A DNA stretch of 64,000 nt from Paracyclopina nana (Eukaryota; Arthropoda; Copepoda; Cyclopoida; Cyclopettidae), in the NCBI GenBank assembly GCA_019096065.1, contig JAGUCH010000001.1:1178001-1242000 (forward strand), read 5' to 3'. Position 1 is the stretch's first letter, and the number at the start of each line of letters is the position of its first letter. This document shows, one piece after another, positions 36,099 through 45,372 of this stretch. The position numbers and the translations under genes are program-made. The notes beneath the pieces are model-generated. The model was not told the DNA's origin and made no database searches. It saw only the letters and a program-made list of their open reading frames with translations.

Positions 36099-37368
36099 GT
36101 AGCTTCCTAAAAATTTCGAGGGATTTTGAATGATCCCATTTTAGAGCTCGCACGGTAAGGAAAACAAGGAAAATGCTCTATGTAAAGTTAGGCCCTTTTT
36201 TCCAATGCTGAGAGTGATATCAAGGCCTGGGGCCTTTCTTTTTGGTTGAGGCCTCTAGAAAAGTGGCCCAGTAGGGAAGAGAGGAGGTTTTCCCAGCTGT
36301 TGTAGTCGCATAACCGGGCAGCAAACTAGAAAGTCGGTCTCTTACTTTACAGTCTAGAAGACTATGCAATATATAACAGTTGATATTCAAGGTCTTGGCC
36401 ACTCGGATTGCAATTGCATTAGTGCCCCAATATGACAAATGTTCACTCATCGGACAAAAGCTCAGGTACAGCCAAAGTTACGTAATCAACCTTAAAACCG
36501 TTTTCACTTCAATACAAAGACCTTTTTAGCCATTTTCTTATGAATCAAAGCTCGAGTTGATTTTTAAGCATAATTTAGGCTTTTTGGGCAAATGACAAAA
36601 ACCTGGGTATTATTATTATGGCTTTTAGCATGATTGAGCTGATTGCTCGTGTGCCTTGAAAATAGCCACTTTTTTTCATGTAGCATGAACATTTCTCACC
36701 TTCACAAAATCGTGTAAGCTTTCTAGAAAGCCATTGAATCATACACATTTTATACTGAATTTCAGGCCTAATTACTCTATTCATTTGTTAATGCATTGCC
36801 AGCTATTACGAAGTGCTTATATCATTTTGTGGATTTTAAATGTGTCATCGCTGATATTCGATGTCACGCGCTTCGTTCGAGCCTCCTGAAAAAGTTGATT
36901 GACTTTGTACTGTAAATATCCCCCACCAGCCAGACAAAGTGCGAAAGTGCAAAAAAGCTCACTTCTCAATTGAGCTATACAGTGCAAAAATGCCCTTAAA
37001 AGAGTAATTCAGCAAAAAGTCACCATGTTGCCAAATGATGCGAAAAAACCGAGGCTGAAATCATGTAACACATGGCTGTTACGTAATCATGTTTTTAGCT
37101 TTTAGGCTGCTCTCAAAAAAAATCCCTATAACCCTAAATTAAACTTTCAATTTTTTTTCAAAGTTTTGTTTTTCATTATGGGGTTAAAAGTGATTTTTCT
37201 ATTAATGGGGTTTACTGTGAATTTTGCCCATTGTGTCATAGTTTCTTTTCGTCTTGGCAACAGAGAGCGAGGAAATTTTCCAAGTATTACTAGTACAGTC
37301 TGAACGGGTTTCTGTAAAAATCCTGCAACAAGGCTGAGCTGAGAATTTTGTTTCATTCTGCTGTAGAC

Positions 37369-39928
37369 ATGTGTCCTACCAAGATATCAGCGTCGTCCAA
37401 CAACAGTGCCAAGTGTCAACCCAAAGCTAACCATGACCAACAGGCGGCCAACAATTATTCAGCCTCGTTTTTCGAAGGCGTGGAAAAATTGCTTGAAGTC
37501 TGGTTCACCAGGGTTGATGGGGATGTTGAGGATTGCGACCTGAGGAGAATTCCAAGGTACCTATCTCCATTATTTTTAGCCCGCTTGAAATTAAGCCCTG
37601 TTGTTAAATCAAGCACTCAAAAAAATTAATAATTGTTTTAGCCCTGCTTGAATTTTCACTTTTTTAATGTAGCACTCTTGAAATTAAGCCCTGTTGTGAA
37701 ATCAAGCCCAATTACATTTCCGCGTTCTTTTGTTAAGCACGCTTGAAATTACTCCAAAATTACCCAACCAGAAATTTTCCCAAGTTTTCTGAAAGTTATT
37801 GTAACGCGTTTACGCTCCTTCGCTTTACCCAGATTGAGTTCATGTCGTTATGTAACATTAACTGCTTTACCACCTACGTACGAAAATCAAAGGCGATGCT
37901 GAAAATTGGTGTTTTCTATTTCACTTAGGTGGCAAGGCAGTTAATGTTACATAATGACATAAACTCCAAGTTGAAAAAACGACAAGTTTCACTGAGGCTA
38001 ATTTTGGCGAATTTCTCGTCGGGTATTGGCAATCATTATGCAGCATATGCATTTTTTAGGGAGCGTTTGGAGCTGATGCTCCGGAACGTGAAATGTGAGA
38101 TCATCTCGATGTCCAAGAACGGCCAAGTGGACGCGTATGTCTTGAGTGAAAGCTCCATGTTTGTATCCCAACGGAGGTTCATCCTCAAGACTTGCGGCAC
38201 GACAACTCCGCTCGAATGCATCTCCGACCTTGTCAGCATGGCCAAGCAGTACACTGGATTCGACTCCATCGAGGTTTCTTCACTGAAAAAAAAACCTATT
38301 TTTCATTGAAGCCTTGAAATCTTATCATTGCTATAGGACTTTTTCTACTCGAGGAAGAATTTCGAAAGGCCGGATTTGCAGCTGAAACCCCACCGGAGTT
38401 TTGAGCAGGAAGTGGCGCTTTTGGACGAAATGTTCGCGGATGGAGCCGCTTATTGTCTGGGAACGCTGAACAGGGACTGCTGGTACCTGTACACCCTCAA
38501 CCCTCTGGATAAATTCCTTTCCGGAAGAGCCGACGTGGAACCGGATCAGACCATCGAGATCATGATGACTGAGCTGGATCCAAAAGTGATGGAGCTTTTC
38601 ACCAAGAAAAGTGCTCAAAATGGCAGGGAAGCCACAAAGGTTGTATCTATGAATGATTGAAAATGGCTTTGGAATAACTACTTTTTTGATCCATGCAGAT
38701 TTCTGGCATTGACCGAATCTTGCCATGCATGAAGATTGATGACTATTTATTCGACCCTTGCGGATATTCCATGAATGGAATCCTGAAGAATGAATCCATT
38801 GACTTTGGATTGGTACTATTAGATAAAAAAATATAATATCAAATTAATTTTTTTCCACATTGAAGGGTGAATATATGACGATCCACATCACTCCGGAGCC
38901 GGAATATTCTTATGTGAGCTTTGAGAGCAATATTCCACTCACTTCCTATTTGGGGGTGATTCAACGCGTTTTGGACACTTTCCAGCCTGGAAAGTTCATC
39001 TTGACCATCTTTGCAAACAGGGTAAGTACCAACAGGATCATCCAAATTTAAAACATCTATTTTGACGCAACTGTTACAAATCCAAAATTACCCAACCAGA
39101 AATTTTCCCGAGTTTTCTGAAAGTTATTGTAACATGTTAGCACTCCTTTGTTTTACCCACATTGAGTTTATTTTAGTTTTTAACATTAACTGCCCCACCA
39201 CCGATGTAAAAAAATCAAAGGTGTTTAGTCATACTTAGGCGGCAAGGCGGTTCATTTTACATACTGACATGAACACTATGTTGATAAAGCGAATAAGTTT
39301 CACTGAGGGTTATTTTTGGGTATGAGGGCTCCGAATTTCTGGTTGGGTAAGTAGCATAAAGTGTATCTTATTGGCCTTACTGAAGCCAAAAATGCCAAAC
39401 ATTCAGCTACTTTAACTCTCATTTTTTCTCATATTTATTCCCTGGCTGATATTATTTCAAAACAGCCCTGCCCAACCAGAAATTCTGAGCCCTCATGCGC
39501 CAAAGTAACCCTCAGTGAAACTTATACGTTTCATCGACATAGAGTTTATGTCATTATGTCGCATTAACTGCCTTGACACTTGCATGAAATCAAAAACACC
39601 AACTGTCAGTGATGCCTTCGATTTTTTTAACATAGGTGGTTGGGCAGTTAATGTTACATTACGACATAAACTCAACCTGGGTAAAACGAAGGAGTGCTAA
39701 CATGTCACAATACCTTTCAGAAAACTTGGGAAAATTTCTGGTTGGTTGATAAATCATCTACTATAGTTATTTTTTCCAATTCCATTCCAGACGTCGAGGG
39801 CAGCGGAGTCGCACAAGGAGCTGCAGAAATGCAGTCATTTCAGCGACTGGGTACGCAAGGACATCCAGTACAGTCAGTTCCAGAATTACGAGCTGACTTA
39901 TGCCCACTTTGTCCGATTTCCCTCTTGA
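37369..39928 (+). CDS. AMD1: S-adenosylmethionine decarboxylase proenzyme
   Basis: Six exons: 37369-37556, 38060-38273, 38337-38639, 38699-38812, 38866-39021, 39791-39928; phases all match, giving 370 residues. The enzyme makes decarboxylated AdoMet, the aminopropyl donor for spermidine and spermine. Visible family marks are the FEGVEKLLEVWF block with the two conserved glutamates, the self-cleavage site in YVLSESSMFVS (the serine after Glu-Ser becomes the pyruvoyl group of the alpha chain), FILKTCGTTTPL with the catalytic cysteine, and the C-terminal YELTYAHF. It is longer than the human enzyme (334 residues), mainly from an N-terminal extension of about 30 polar residues before FEGVEK. The start is the first in-frame ATG of exon 1. 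MITEs occupy introns 1 and 5. An AATAAA at 40549 is a possible polyadenylation site. Confidence 0.93.
37763..38024. mobile_element. CCCAACCAGAAATT-family MITE in AdoMetDC intron 1
   Basis: Left end CCCAACCAGAAATTTTCCCA; the right end reads GCGAATTTCTCGTCGGGT, a mutated complement of the other terminus. It ends only 35 nt before the exon 2 start, so it must overlap or abut the branch-point region. Confidence 0.75.
39091..39347. mobile_element. CCCAACCAGAAATT-family MITE in AdoMetDC intron 5, forward copy
   Basis: Left end CCCAACCAGAAATTTTCCCG followed by AGTTTTCTGAAAGTTATTGT; right end GAGGGCTCCGAATTTCTGGTTGGG (24 bp; key part CGAATTTCTGGTTGGG). About 257 bp, no coding capacity. Confidence 0.8.
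39471..39746. mobile_element. CCCAACCAGAAATT-family MITE in AdoMetDC intron 5, inverted copy
   Basis: The termini are the same as in the copy 120 bp upstream but in the opposite order: left CCCAACCAGAAATTCTGAGC, right AAACTTGGGAAAATTTCTGG. The two copies face each other and could fold together in the transcript. Confidence 0.8.
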
Positions 39929-40673
39929 GAGAGGTCGCCACCTGGGTCAAGCCCTGGGAGACTTTTGAAGGCCCTTAAAAAGCCTTCAGCCTTCTTTTAC
40001 GTCGTTTTCCTCCTCTTCATCCTCTTGGCAAGCTCCAGACTAGCATTTCTCCCCATCATCATCAGCCAAAATCCCACCACAATTCTTTTTACTCAGATTT
40101 CGAAAAAAGGACAGACTAAATGCCTAGTTAAAATCAAAATTTCCCACGTGGACCCAATCCGGATGTGGAATGGCTCTTTGGCCATTTCATGGAAGACCCT
40201 CACTTTTGCCCTGATCCACCAGAGCATCCATAATAGCTTGATATGTTCCCAATGGAGGTCCAAAATCTCCTGACACCCTTGCCCCTCCTTATGCACAGGT
40301 TCAACCCTAATTAACTGGAATATGCACGAGCCCAGGACAAAATCTGCTATTCTGGTTCTTTCTTTTCATCACGTAGCTCCCAGAAAAAGAACAGAGAGCC
40401 CAGTTTACCCATGAGAAAAAAATCCACTCTTGGACTTGGACCCCAATCTTTTGCTGGCAATTTTGAAGAAATCTTAATGAGGTCATACTATGTAATGCTA
40501 TAAGTGACATTATGTACCTTTTTGAGCTACTCTCTTGAATACTAAGTGAATAAATAGTGCTGAAAATTATTATCATGATCAAAAATGCAAAAGATAGCGA
40601 GAATGAGATAAAAATCCTCGTATTATTGAATGTAGGGAGTTTAGCAACAAAACATAGTATATAGAGTGATAAA
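39929..40673. other. AdoMetDC 3' region and upstream flank of the UGT locus
   Basis: No gene is supported. It should hold the AdoMetDC 3' UTR and the promoter of the first UGT unit; a GAGGTCA motif is at 40479-40485 and a TATATAGAG sequence lies about 20 nt before the ATG at 40674. Confidence 0.4.
40478..40495 (+). promoter_or_regulatory. AGGTCA-type motif upstream of UGT unit A
   Basis: TGAGGTCATACTATGTAA, 196 nt upstream of the ATG of unit A. It is a looser match to the 16-bp motif conserved upstream of units B and C. AGGTCA is the nuclear-receptor half-site; function here is inference. Confidence 0.25.
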
Positions 40674-43006
40674 ATGAATATATCCATTTTTCTGGCTCTT
40701 CTTTGCGCACACCTTGGCTCGTGTGGAAGAGTGCTCTTTTTTATGCCAAATGTGCCCAAATCTGGGAAAATCACATGGATGCCCTTGGCAGAGAAATTAG
40801 CCAGCAAAAACCACGAGGTAATATCTATTTATATATGTAAACAATTTATAAAACAAGCTAATAAAATAGCTGAGCAAATTTTGTAAAGTAAAAATCGAGT
40901 GGCAACTTTGCGGGCTAGAGCTTGCGAGAGCCAGTGATGCTACGAGATTTTTACTTTGCAAAATGAGCTCAGATATTTTGTAAGCCTGTTTTATAATTTG
41001 TTTACATATATATATGATTTTATATGATGGAAAGTAATTTTCAAATGTTCATGAAGTTACCAGATACGGCAATCTTGACCTAGCGTTTGATCGGTCACTT
41101 TGAAGGCTAGGGTTGAGAGGCCCTCTGTAGGGCAAGAGTAGTTGAAAGCGTTAATCAATCAATTAAAAATTGTGCATTTTGAATTTGGCACTTTTTGGAG
41201 CCAATTTAAGTTTTGTTTGGTATCTCTGATAGAGACTCTACTCGTCTACTACTAGCTTAGCTCGGAACGGAACGGTAATAAGATCGAAATTTTAAGATCG
41301 AAATCAACATGGGATTATAAAGTCGAAGCTTTTTTAGAGACTGGGTATGAAAGTCGAAAGAGTAGGGTATTAAGTCCGATGGATTTTGAGTCTCAGGGTA
41401 ATAAGATCGAACGGTGAATTACACCACCAAAGTATACCTGGATTTTAAGATCGAATCACCTGGATTTTAAGTCGAAACTCTCAGATTTCAGATTCCTCTG
41501 ATCTCTGATGAGCATGAATGTAGAATCTCAGCCTTAGCCGCCATTCTGGCAATTAAATTCAAGAATAATGGAAGTCACAATTATTGAAGGAAAAAGAGCC
41601 AATTCCCATCTGTACAAGACCAGTGATGGATTTATCTACATGAAAAACAAAGACACTGCACGATGGTTCAAAATCCCTTCTTGGCGCTCACGGGGAAAAA
41701 ACTCGCGAAATTGTCGGAGTCAATTTTCATAGGGCTCTAAGCTAAAAATTTACTTTCAGAGCTCCCAATTCCGCACATTTCCGCAGCCAATTTTGCTGAA
41801 TAATCATTAAATGGGGTCTGATTGTCACCATAGCAATTATAGCTAAATGTCATTCGATGTCAAACAAAAGTTAGAGAATCCTGAAAGTAGGCAAGATTGG
41901 TTGTTCTATTGTTTACCCTCATGGTTGCTGTTTCAAAGTTCAGATTTGGTTAATACAATCTTTAAATTTCCGAAACCACATTCGACAAAAAAATCTATTG
42001 GGTTCGACTCTAAAATCTAGATGTTTCGACTTTAAAATCCAGGTAGAGGTTCGTATTTTGTTTTCCCGTTCGATCTTATTACCCAGTATCAATTTCAATT
42101 CGATCTTAAAATCCAGGTGATTCGACTTTAAAATCCCTTATCAATTCGGCTTTAAAATCCCCCCTAAATTCGATCTTATTACCGGCACCCCTTAGCTCAG
42201 CATAGAAGAAGAATAAAAAGGAATTCTAACATCAACTTTTCTAGCTGTATTGGTAGCTCAGTGAGTAGAGCACTGGACTCCATATCTTGATGTTCAGGGT
42301 TTGGTCCCCATATGAGAAAAAGGCATTTTTTCTCCTTTTCTCTGCAATGGGATTTATTTCATCATGGTCTCTAGTCAAACAGAGGAGCAACACACCTTAT
42401 AAAATACTTTATAAAATGTGTTGCTTGATAAAGTAAAACGTCAGAGCTTTTATAAATGTGTAGTTATATGAACTGAGACGAATTGGTTAACTGAATTATA
42501 CATGCGAAAATTGCTTTCCATCATATAAAATAAGAAAAACTAAAATAAGAATATAATTTTAAAAAATAATCAAAGGTCACTGTGGTGTCTCCACATCCAA
42601 GTGAGAAAAAGGTGCCTAATCTCGAAGATATCGTTTTGGAAAGCTCCATGTTCAACAGCCAAATTCTGGGCGAATTCACCCTGAAATTGATGGACCCAAA
42701 TCTCACTTACTTCACCAGAACTCAAATCCTGCTCGAGAGTGGGAGCACACTGGTCAAAATGGTGCAAACCACCTTTGAAGATCCCAAAGTGAAAGCCATT
42801 CTTGACCCGAAAAATGGGCGCAAATACGACGCCGTCGTAGCCATGGCAGTTGGCAATGGCGAGCCTGGTTATTATGTGGCAAGAAGAGTCTTCAATGCGA
42901 GCCTCATTTTGTATTTTGCCCAACAGGGGTCGCTACTGAACCAGGATTGGGCGCTGGGAATCCCTCACAATCCAGCCTTTTTGCCCTCCATAGGAACCTC
43001 TTTCAG
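40674..43006 (+). CDS. UGT N-terminal coding unit A (acceptor-binding half)
   Basis: Two exons, 40674-40817 and 42576-43006, encode about 191 residues: signal peptide (MNISIFLALLCAHLGSCG), VLFFMPNVPKSGKITWMPLA, then VTVVSPHPSEKKVPNLEDI and a region ending ...PSIGTSFR. This is the N-terminal, acceptor-binding half of a UDP-glucuronosyltransferase (UGT). The UDP-sugar-binding half and membrane anchor do not follow; a donor (TTTCAG|GTATAA) closes the unit in phase 2, the phase needed to join the exon at 46065. It may therefore be an alternative first exon set of the shared UGT gene, or a truncated duplicate. The intron between its two exons is absent from units B and C and holds a composite transposon. 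The frame is intact with no stops. Confidence 0.75.
41264..42190. mobile_element. 927-bp TIR element with 8-bp target duplication and FLYWCH-like fragment
   Basis: Flanked by CTTAGCTC at 41256-41263 and 42191-42198, an 8-bp direct repeat that occurs once at the equivalent place of copy 1. The ends are imperfect inverted repeats sharing CGGTAATAAGATCGAA. Subterminal regions carry many copies of GATTTTAA(A)GTCGAA / TTAAGATCGAA motifs facing inward from both ends, like transposase-binding arrays. An 8-bp duplication suggests hAT; 8-9 bp also fits Mutator-like elements, which would suit the FLYWCH-type fragment inside. Confidence 0.75.
41568..41732 (+). pseudogene. FLYWCH-type zinc-finger fragment inside a TIR element
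   Basis: A 54-codon frame begins MEVTIIEGKRANSHLYKTSD, followed by GFIYMKNKDTARWFKI. The pattern (hydrophobic-rich start, DGFxYxxxxxxxxxxW) resembles the first half of FLYWCH domains found in Mutator-like transposase proteins. The Cys/His half is missing, so it is probably a remnant of a longer parent element. Moderate certainty on the family. Confidence 0.4.
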
Positions 43007-43345
43007 GTATAAAAAGAATTAATTAAAGAACTTTTGTATAATTTTGTTTAAGCAATGCGCCATCTAGTGGGACTAATAAGCATTAAGGCCCTGTTCACCT
43101 GCATTATTATCAGCAAAATAACGCGCGATATTATGCTGATATTTGCAAATATCCGGTATTTGTAAAATCATTTTTCAGATTTTGACTTCGGAATCGATCT
43201 ATTGGTACCAAAAGCCATCCTACACCAAAAATAAAATTCTCAGTTTCTCAGTATTTCTTTCTAATATTTTGCCAAAATAACGGCCATAATAAGCAGGTGA
43301 ACAGGCCCTAAAAATTATTTACACGTATTTTTCATAAGAATACTT

Positions 43346-44043
43346 GGTATATCTGTTGAAATCCGTGTCCGCAAAAATCCGTGCCGTTTTATTCCGTTCC
43401 GTTATATTCCATTCCGTTATATTCCGTTCCGTAAAAATCCGTTCCGTAAAAATCCGTAAAAATAATCTCAGTTAAAACCATTCACTATATTTTAATCAAA
43501 GTTGTCTTTTAGTAGAAATAATATTTTTTACTAGAAACAATCCTTGTTTCTGCTGAAAGTGTATGGGGGAGCCTATAAAGAGACCAGCCATCTTGTTTGT
43601 CCAGCCTTTTTTCCAGTTTTGAATTCTTCCTTTTTCACAACAAATTTGTGGTTTACTACCATATGTTCTTCATCTTCATCACTGTTTTCTGCATCACTGA
43701 CTGGTTGAGCCCAAAACACACCAAAGGTAGAAAAGAGCATTACGAGCAGAGTGAGCAATTCCAGCATCATGTCTTGCTTGCTGATCAATAATGGTATCAC
43801 TTTAATTTTCCGAGTCCGGTAGCATGACAATAAAAGAGTTATGCTGTTGCGCTCGCATCTTTTGATGATAGCTGATGCGCAATCACTGTAGCAACTTTCA
43901 GAATTGAACTCAACAAACCTTCTAAAGAAAAAGACTACCCCAACAAACGGATTTTTACGGAACGGAATATAACGGAACGGAATATAACGAAACGGAATAT
44001 AACGGCACGGATTTTTGCGGATACGGATTTGAACAGTACATTC
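43346..44043. mobile_element. 698-bp TIR element rich in ATTCCGTTCCG / CGGAACGGAAT motifs
   Basis: Flanked by GAATACTT at 43338-43345 and 44044-44051 (8-bp direct repeat). Inner inverted repeats are long: AAATCCG, CCGCAAAAATCCGTGCCGTT on the left, mirrored on the right, each followed by arrays of ATTCCGTTCCGTTAT. The TSD size and subterminal arrays suggest a hAT-like non-autonomous element. It carries a small minus-strand reading frame (43573-43770) with a signal peptide. Confidence 0.7.
43573..43770 (-). CDS. Small secreted-peptide reading frame carried in a TIR element
   Basis: 65 codons on the minus strand. ATG-ATG opens into a strongly hydrophobic stretch (MMLELLTLLVMLFSTFGVFW) with a plausible signal-peptidase site near FWAQP, then an acidic run (DAENSDEDEEH) and a basic C-terminal half (KFVVKKEEFKTGKKAGQ). 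I do not recognise it. It could be a captured host gene fragment, an element-encoded peptide, or a chance frame; the ordered signal/acidic/basic layout argues mildly against chance. No introns are needed. Confidence 0.35.
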   Translation of the reverse strand: MMLELLTLLVMLFSTFGVFWAQPVSDAENSDEDEEHMVVNHKFVVKKEEFKTGKKAGQTRWLVSL

Positions 44044-44166
44044 GAATACTTTGGTGTAAGGAAATAGCCTTGAATAATGAATGAATAGGTTATTTCATGA
44101 ATCTGAATGTTAAAATTAAAGTACATTTATATTATCAGCTGTGTGAAGGTCATTTTCAAGTCACAT

Positions 44167-44182
44167 GAGAGGTCACTATGAA
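44167..44182 (+). promoter_or_regulatory. GAGAGGTCACTATGAA motif upstream of UGT unit B
   Basis: 105 nt upstream of the ATG of unit B. It matches the motif upstream of unit C at 15 of 16 positions. Contains the nuclear-receptor half-site AGGTCA. Conservation may reflect tandem duplication alone. Confidence 0.4.
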
Positions 44183-44271
44183 TAAAAGGCCTTATCAGGG
44201 TGAAATTATGTAAGCCCAAAGTGACAACCGCAGCAGCAATTTTAAGCACCATATCAGTTTCAAAGTGAGCT

Positions 44272-44834
44272 ATGATGAAGGCTGTTGTAGGCTTGGCCTT
44301 TTTAGCCTCGGTGGCCTCAGCCGGTCATGTGCTTTTTTTCACGCCAGCCATGCCCAAGTCATCAACCATGACATTCATCCCAATGGCTGAGGAGTTGGCA
44401 AAAAGAGGCCACCAAGTCACTGTTGTCAATCCGTACGAGATGGACAAAAAATTTCCCAATCTGAGGGAGATCGTGATGAAGAACAAGTTCGCTGAGCAGC
44501 TGGACATCTCCAAAGATATCCTCACTGGCAACCTCACGAGCTTCCAGATCCTCATGACGATGAGCCAGCAATGGGAGAGAATTTACAATTTGGCGCATGT
44601 GCTCTACAACGAGTTGAAGAATGAGCACAAATTTTTCGAGCTCGAGGCCAAATACGATGCAGTGCTGGCCTATGGTTTCATGCCGCCAAACCTGCTAGGC
44701 TTCCACGTGGCGAGAAAGCACAACGCTTCGCTCATTCTGTATTCGCCAGTGCAAGTGTCTGCACTCGAATATGACTTGGCTCTAGCTCAGCCACATAGTC
44801 CTGCAGTGTTGCCGTTCATGGTATCCACATACAG
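44272..44834 (+). CDS. UGT N-terminal coding unit B (acceptor-binding half)
   Basis: One 563-nt exon, ATG to a donor (ATACAG|GTATTG), phase 2, 187 complete codons. Signal peptide MMKAVVGLAFLASVASAGHV, then VLFFTPAMPKSSTMTFIPMA, VTVVNPYEMDKKFPNLREIV and ...YDAVLAYGFMPPNLLGFHVA, ending ...VSTYR. It aligns along its whole length with unit C exon 1 (same PKSSTMTF, KYDAV, NASLILYSP blocks). No UDP-binding exon follows before unit C, so expression would need splicing to the exon at 46065, or the unit is truncated. Confidence 0.8.
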
Positions 44835-44887
44835 GTATTGACAAAAGACTATCCATGATTTTTTCTTCTTGAGCTAACCTCATACAG

Positions 44888-45032
44888 ACTGATGGTGCAG
44901 TATTTTGTAAGCGTGCAGTACATGTTACGTTTTAACTACTACTTGGAGCCTAGTGAAACTTTGATCGTCCGAGCGCTGCGAGGGTGGGAATTTCATGATT
45001 CACTAGTGCGATTTGATGAGAATGCCCCTTGA
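44888..45032 (+). other. Possible short alternative second exon of UGT unit B
   Basis: After a 53-nt interval with a pyrimidine-rich end and an acceptor (CTCATACAG), a frame in phase with unit B stays open for 48 codons (begins LMVQYFVSVQYMLRFNYYLE) and ends in TGA. It shows no clear similarity to the UGT second exon. It could yield a truncated, acceptor-domain-only protein, or be chance. Confidence 0.25.
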
Positions 45033-45320
45033 TTAGCACTCTGCGTTAATTGACTAAATGTACTTTAAAAATGATAACAGGATTGCTGATTTTCATCTAA
45101 TTGAACCACTCTAAATTGTATTCATTACAGAGTGGTTCAAAATGCTTATAATTGTCCAATTAGACACCTCAAAATGAGTTTAATTTGAGGGTCTTAAACA
45201 TTTCAAAATTAGGTAAAAATAACAGTTCAAAGGATTAATTTTTGGAGATATTGCATCACATGCTATATTTTACCTGGCCAATCTCAGTCTTGTGTACGAA
45301 TAAAGTGAGCAAACGTTCAC

Positions 45321-45336
45321 GAGAGGTCACTGTGAA
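45321..45336 (+). promoter_or_regulatory. GAGAGGTCACTGTGAA motif upstream of UGT unit C
   Basis: 52 nt upstream of the ATG of unit C; nearly identical to 44167-44182. AGGTCA half-site. Because the distance to the ATG is short, it could lie in the leader rather than the promoter. Confidence 0.4.
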
Positions 45337-45372
45337 CACATTTTTTCTCTTCTCCACTCTCCAGTTGGCAAA

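Larger units (their letters stand above)
32310..37368. other. 5-kb intergenic region between Ig receptor and AdoMetDC genes
   Basis: No gene is supported. Contents: MITE-family copies (32846-33288), a CpG-rich patch (34560-34680) and an imperfect 110-bp direct repeat (35573-35685 and 35990-36098). Since the flanking genes are divergent, both promoters should lie here. Confidence 0.5.
40821..42540. mobile_element. Composite tRNA-like/TIR element, copy 2, inside UGT unit A intron
   Basis: Same hairpin-plus-TIR structure as 2776-3557, starting ATATCTATTTATATATG and ending TTTCCATCATATAAAA. The tRNA-like core lies at about 42247-42320 (box A TAGCTCAGTGAG, box B GGTTTGGTCCCC). It starts only 3 nt after the splice donor of the host intron and ends 35 nt before the acceptor. 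A second element (41264-42190) is inserted within it, which explains its greater length. Confidence 0.75.
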
